From Psychroflexus planctonicus (GTDB lineage Bacteria; Bacteroidota; Bacteroidia; Flavobacteriales; Flavobacteriaceae): DNA of 64,000 bases. Shown here piece by piece: positions 61,394 to 64,000 of this stretch. The stretch is taken from NCBI RefSeq assembly GCF_014640195.1, contig NZ_BMGM01000010.1, positions 62,001 through 126,000 of the forward strand, given 5' to 3'. Position 1 is the stretch's first letter; each line of letters opens with the position of its first letter. The notes beneath the pieces are model-generated. The model made no database searches. It was not told the DNA's origin and saw only the letters and a program-made list of their open reading frames with translations. Made by a program: the position numbers and the translations under genes.

Positions 61394-62656
61394 ATGAAAA
61401 ATAATACACTTCTAGCTGTATTTTTATTTTTAACGGCAACAACCGTATTTGCTCAGGAAGATTTCAATAAATGGTCTATAGATTTTGGAGCAGGTGTAAA
61501 CAAAGCAACTGAGCCTTACAGTCTAGGTTTTGATCAAAATCAGATGTCAGACCTTGCCTTAGAAGTTGGCGCAAGATATATGTTTAACGATCGTTTTGGT
61601 TTACGAGCAGATTTTGGATATGCAGATATTCAACCTTCTTCTGGAAGCTTTGATTTTGAATCAGAATTTATGCGTTTTGGTGTTCAAGGGGTTGCAAATT
61701 TAGGAAGCATTATGAATTTTAGAGATTGGACAAACCGATTTAACTTACTTGGGCATGCAGGAGTAAGCTACGGCAGAAACAAAACTCAATTTGTATCGGA
61801 AACTGACCAATTTATTGGTATTACTGGTGGTTTGACACCACAATTTAAAATAACTGATCGCTTTGCATTAAACTTAAACATAACCGCAATGGCTTTTGAT
61901 TCAGCCGATTTAACTTGGGATGGTGCAAGTGATGGTACTAGACGCGGTTTTGACCATAAAATGTTTACGACTACTTTAGGTTTATCCGTTTATCTAGGGG
62001 ACAACGAGCAACATGCTGATTTTGTTGATAACTCGAAAGTAAAACAACTTGAAAAAGAAGTAGAAGAAATTGAAGGTCGCTTAGCTAAGTTAGAAAGTGA
62101 CTTACAAGATGATGACCGTGATGGCGTTCCAAATTATATAGATACAGAGCCAAATACGCCTACTGGAATTCGCGTAGATTCTAAAGGAAGAGCAATTGAC
62201 GTGAATAAAAATGGCATTCCAGATGACATGGAAAGTGCATTAAACAAAACGTTCTTAACACAAGAAACAGCTGAAGAATCAGGCATGATGGGTGATAATG
62301 CTAACCAGCTGGCTAAAACTTTATTAAACGAAGGTTATGTAAATGTATATTTCAAGTTTGATAGTACACAACCTGAGATTTATTCTTTTGATGCAGTAAA
62401 TTATATGGTAACTTATATGCGTAATAACCCAGATGCTACTGCTAAATTAACTGGTTATGCAGATCAAGTAGGAAATACAGAATACAATAACACCTTATCT
62501 GAGCGTAGAGCTAAAAAAGTATACGATATTTTAGTTAATGCAGGTATCGATGAAGGTCGCCTAGAATACCAAGGTGGCGGAGTTGATGAATCTGTTGATG
62601 CTAATGCTAAAGAAGCAAGAAATATTGTTAGAAGAGTTACTTTTGAACTTAACTAA
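61394..62656 (+). CDS. OmpA-family outer-membrane protein
   Basis: A 420-residue protein. ATG 61394 begins signal peptide MKNNTLLAVFLFLTATTVFAQ; an in-frame start at 61340 would lie within the promoter and is rejected. Residues ~22-205 form an eight-strand beta-barrel (WSIDFGAGVNKATEPYSL, ALEVGARYMFNDRFGLRADFGYA, TTLGLSVYLGD). Residues ~210-300 are a short coiled coil plus an Asp-rich TSP3-type linker (DDDRDGVPNYIDTEPNTP). Residues ~310-420 are an OmpA C-terminal peptidoglycan-binding domain (VNVYFKFDSTQPE, LTGYADQVGNTEYNNTLSERRAKKVYDIL). Strong promoter, terminator at 62678; probably highly expressed. Confidence 0.92.
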   Translation: MKNNTLLAVFLFLTATTVFAQEDFNKWSIDFGAGVNKATEPYSLGFDQNQMSDLALEVGARYMFNDRFGLRADFGYADIQPSSGSFDFESEFMRFGVQGVANLGSIMNFRDWTNRFNLLGHAGVSYGRNKTQFVSETDQFIGITGGLTPQFKITDRFALNLNITAMAFDSADLTWDGASDGTRRGFDHKMFTTTLGLSVYLGDNEQHADFVDNSKVKQLEKEVEEIEGRLAKLESDLQDDDRDGVPNYIDTEPNTPTGIRVDSKGRAIDVNKNGIPDDMESALNKTFLTQETAEESGMMGDNANQLAKTLLNEGYVNVYFKFDSTQPEIYSFDAVNYMVTYMRNNPDATAKLTGYADQVGNTEYNNTLSERRAKKVYDILVNAGIDEGRLEYQGGGVDESVDANAKEARNIVRRVTFELN

Positions 62657-62677
62657 TTAATATTAATATTAGAATTT

Positions 62678-62708
62678 AAAGCCGCATCATTCCGATGCGG
62701 CTTTTTTT
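62678..62708 (+). terminator. Terminator of the OmpA-family gene
   Basis: AAAGCCGCATC pairs with GATGCGGCTTT, followed by a T-run; 22 nt after the stop codon. Confidence 0.9.
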
Positions 62709-63258
62709 ATGTACATACTTTTTGTTCAGCATAAATGAATAAGTTTGATTGAAATTTTTTCCTACAGTATAATACCGAAAGGCAAAGAATGTTTTTGTGT
62801 GTTGACCTTCAACTACCCTTAGCCTTCCCTTAATGGAATGAACTTAACTTATGCAGAGTACAAATGAAAATTTTGTTTTAATTGTCACTTGCCATTAAAT
62901 AAAATTACAAAATTTCCTGAAGCTTGCACTTATCAAACAAAATAGGCAGGCTGACATTATGCTATCTATTGTAACTCAAAATGCACAACGACTTTAGGGT
63001 AAATTTCACAAGCGTTTTCTTTAATTACTCGGTTACAATTGATTAACTTCTATGAAATGTTACAATATAGTATGATTCTGTTGATTTAAGAAACATCTTT
63101 TATTTCATTTATAATCTATTTATACCAAGCACCAGTTGGATAAAAGGAGTAAATGCTATGAAAATCAATTATTTGACGCTTTCATTTTATAAAATTCAAC
63201 TTTACTTTATTGGCATTGAATAATAAATCTTATATTTATCCCATAAAATACATTATTC
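62709..63258. other. Intergenic region
   Basis: 550 bases. No credible gene. Around 62770 is a degenerate ACCGAAAGGCAAAGAATG unit similar to the one at 59636-59652. The right end must hold the promoter of the gene at 63259 (a TATATTTA at 63232-63239 is one base off TAnnTTTG). Confidence 0.5.
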
Positions 63259-63609
63259 ATGAAAAAAATATTTACACTTTCACTTTTAGCTTTTGCATTT
63301 GTACTAGGAAGTTTTTCGGGCGTAGCTCAAAAACTTGATATGGAAAAAGTTTATTTAGATTCTAAAAAAACAGCTTACAGTATAGCAGAAGAAATTAATT
63401 TAGATGAAGACGAAAGACTATTACTAGTTCGCCAAATTACGGCTAGAGAACAGTCTATAGCTAAAGTAAAATTCAACCAAAAACAATCTAAGACTGAAAT
63501 AGATTACAACAAGTATGTAGAACAAGCCAATGTAGAGTTCAAACGTAATGTAGCTGATTTATTTGGTGAAGAAAAAGCGAAAAGAATAATTTCACTTTAC
63601 GAATTTTAA
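63259..63609 (+). CDS. Small exported helical protein
   Basis: A 116-residue protein with a clear signal peptide (MKKIFTLSLLAFAFVLGSFSGVAQ). The ~92-residue mature part is charged and alpha-helical (MEKVYLDSKKTAYSIAEEINLDEDERLLLVRQITAREQSIAKV, VEQANVEFKRNVADLFGEEKAKRI). It resembles small periplasmic helical proteins of the Spy/heat-resistant kind in overall character, but I see no diagnostic LTxxQ motif, so no function is assigned. It has its own terminator at 63650. Confidence 0.7.
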   Translation: MKKIFTLSLLAFAFVLGSFSGVAQKLDMEKVYLDSKKTAYSIAEEINLDEDERLLLVRQITAREQSIAKVKFNQKQSKTEIDYNKYVEQANVEFKRNVADLFGEEKAKRIISLYEF

Positions 63610-63649
63610 AGACTAAACTCAGGCTAATAACTAGTCAAAAAATTAATTA

Positions 63650-63682
63650 AAGCCTTGCTGTATTCCAGCAAGGCTTTTTTAT
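63650..63682. terminator. Bidirectional terminator
   Basis: AAGCCTTGCTG pairs with CAGCAAGGCTT, then a T-run. It lies between convergent genes ending at 63609 (+) and 63682 (-). Confidence 0.85.
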
Positions 63683-64000
63683 TACAGTGCTCCAAAAATA
63701 GCAACTCCATATATTGCAAAACGAAGAAAACGCAATAATCCAAAAAGTAAAAAACTACCAAAAGGAAACTTAATAATTCCTGCAGCCATACTGGAAATAG
63801 CAAATGGCAACGGAAGTACTGCGCCTGCAATAATCAACAATCCACCCCATTTTCGCATATTTTTGATATGCTTAGCCATTTTTACTTCCAAATACACAAA
63901 AACGGAAGGAATGCTAGCAAATCCACGGCCAACAAAATAAGAAATTATCCCACCTAGATAAGACAACACTCCTAAAAATGATAGTAAATACCATTGGTAT
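63682..64000 (-). CDS. YqaA/VTT-like membrane protein (5' end outside window)
   Basis: Only the last ~105 codons are visible; the frame stays open past base 64000 (YQWYLLSFLGVLSYLGG continues from the edge). The visible part has an amphipathic loop (YLEVKMAKHIKNMRKWG) followed by two hydrophobic helices (GLLIIAGAVLPLPFAISSMAAGIIKFPFGSFLLFGLL) with the re-entrant-loop pattern LPLPF...AG...F of the VTT/SNARE-associated YqaA group. Its role is probably membrane lipid scrambling or transport, by analogy with the DedA/VTT family. Moderate confidence because the N-terminal half is unseen. Confidence 0.65.
   Translation of the reverse strand, partial: YQWYLLSFLGVLSYLGGIISYFVGRGFASIPSVFVYLEVKMAKHIKNMRKWGGLLIIAGAVLPLPFAISSMAAGIIKFPFGSFLLFGLLRFLRFAIYGVAIFGAL

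Overview
The window is low-GC DNA from a member of the Bacteroidota, most likely the family Flavobacteriaceae. The evidence is a T9SS C-terminal sorting domain, Bacteroidota-type promoters (TAnnTTTG at -7, TTTG about 20 nt upstream), several genes with no Shine-Dalgarno sequence, and typical flavobacterial families (DUF2490, NamZ, GNAT/nitrilase fusion, WG/LRR and MORN proteins, PID-CTERM-like peptides). No phage, plasmid, rRNA operon, CRISPR array or insertion sequence is visible. All names rest on reading motifs in the sequence; no database search was run.

Layout. 1-10.5 kb is housekeeping: rplY (cut by the window edge), a large secreted delta-60 repeat protein, prs, tRNA-Leu(CAA) preceded by a small GIY-YIG nuclease gene and a decayed earlier copy of the same nuclease/tRNA unit, a membrane MutS-like ATPase, pckA, a DUF423 protein and a saccharopine-dehydrogenase-like enzyme. 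10.5-18 kb holds a geranylgeranyl-reductase-like flavoprotein, a rearrangement scar joining two gene remnants, two exported WG/LRR and TPR-like proteins and a GNAT-nitrilase fusion. 18-22.3 kb is a polyamine cluster (arginine decarboxylase, agmatinase, deoxyhypusine-synthase-like enzyme) interrupted by a UPF0175/PIN toxin-antitoxin pair. 22.3-27.6 kb has envelope genes (two MORN-type proteins, DUF2490 and a beta-barrel protein) and an RsuA-family pseudouridine synthase homologue with altered active-site residues. 27.6-36 kb carries isoprenoid/lipid genes (UbiA family, mevalonate kinase), dusB, prfC, a CBS-like cysteine synthase, a Bor-type lipoprotein, a MazG-like protein and a deoxynucleoside kinase. 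36-43 kb contains a polyprenyl glycosylphosphotransferase, a GhrA-like reductase, a LolC/E-like permease, namZ and asd.

43-61 kb is a surface-polysaccharide locus on the minus strand, with many genes overlapping or abutting. Reading along the transcript: WecB epimerase, two 3,4-ketoisomerases (FdtA/QdtA family), a formyltransferase with ankyrin repeats, a DegT aminotransferase, Wzx flippase, a glycosyltransferase, a pyruvyltransferase, a nitroreductase, two glycosyltransferases, two tandem Wzy-like polymerases (the second fused to a GT4 glycosyltransferase), a ParB-like/HAD pair, the initiating PglC-type sugar transferase and a PglD/NeuD-type acyltransferase. The set predicts a repeat unit containing an N-formylated 3-amino-3,6-dideoxyhexose (Fuc3NFo or Qui3NFo) and possibly pyruvyl decoration. 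61-64 kb carries an OmpA-family protein, a small exported helical protein and the end of a YqaA/VTT-like membrane protein.

The most unusual structures are the tandem GIY-YIG/tRNA-Leu unit at 4.3-4.9 kb, the ParB-like/HAD cassette between direct repeats at 44.7-45.8 kb, and the same repeat family read in frame inside a glycosyltransferase at 46.2-46.4 kb.
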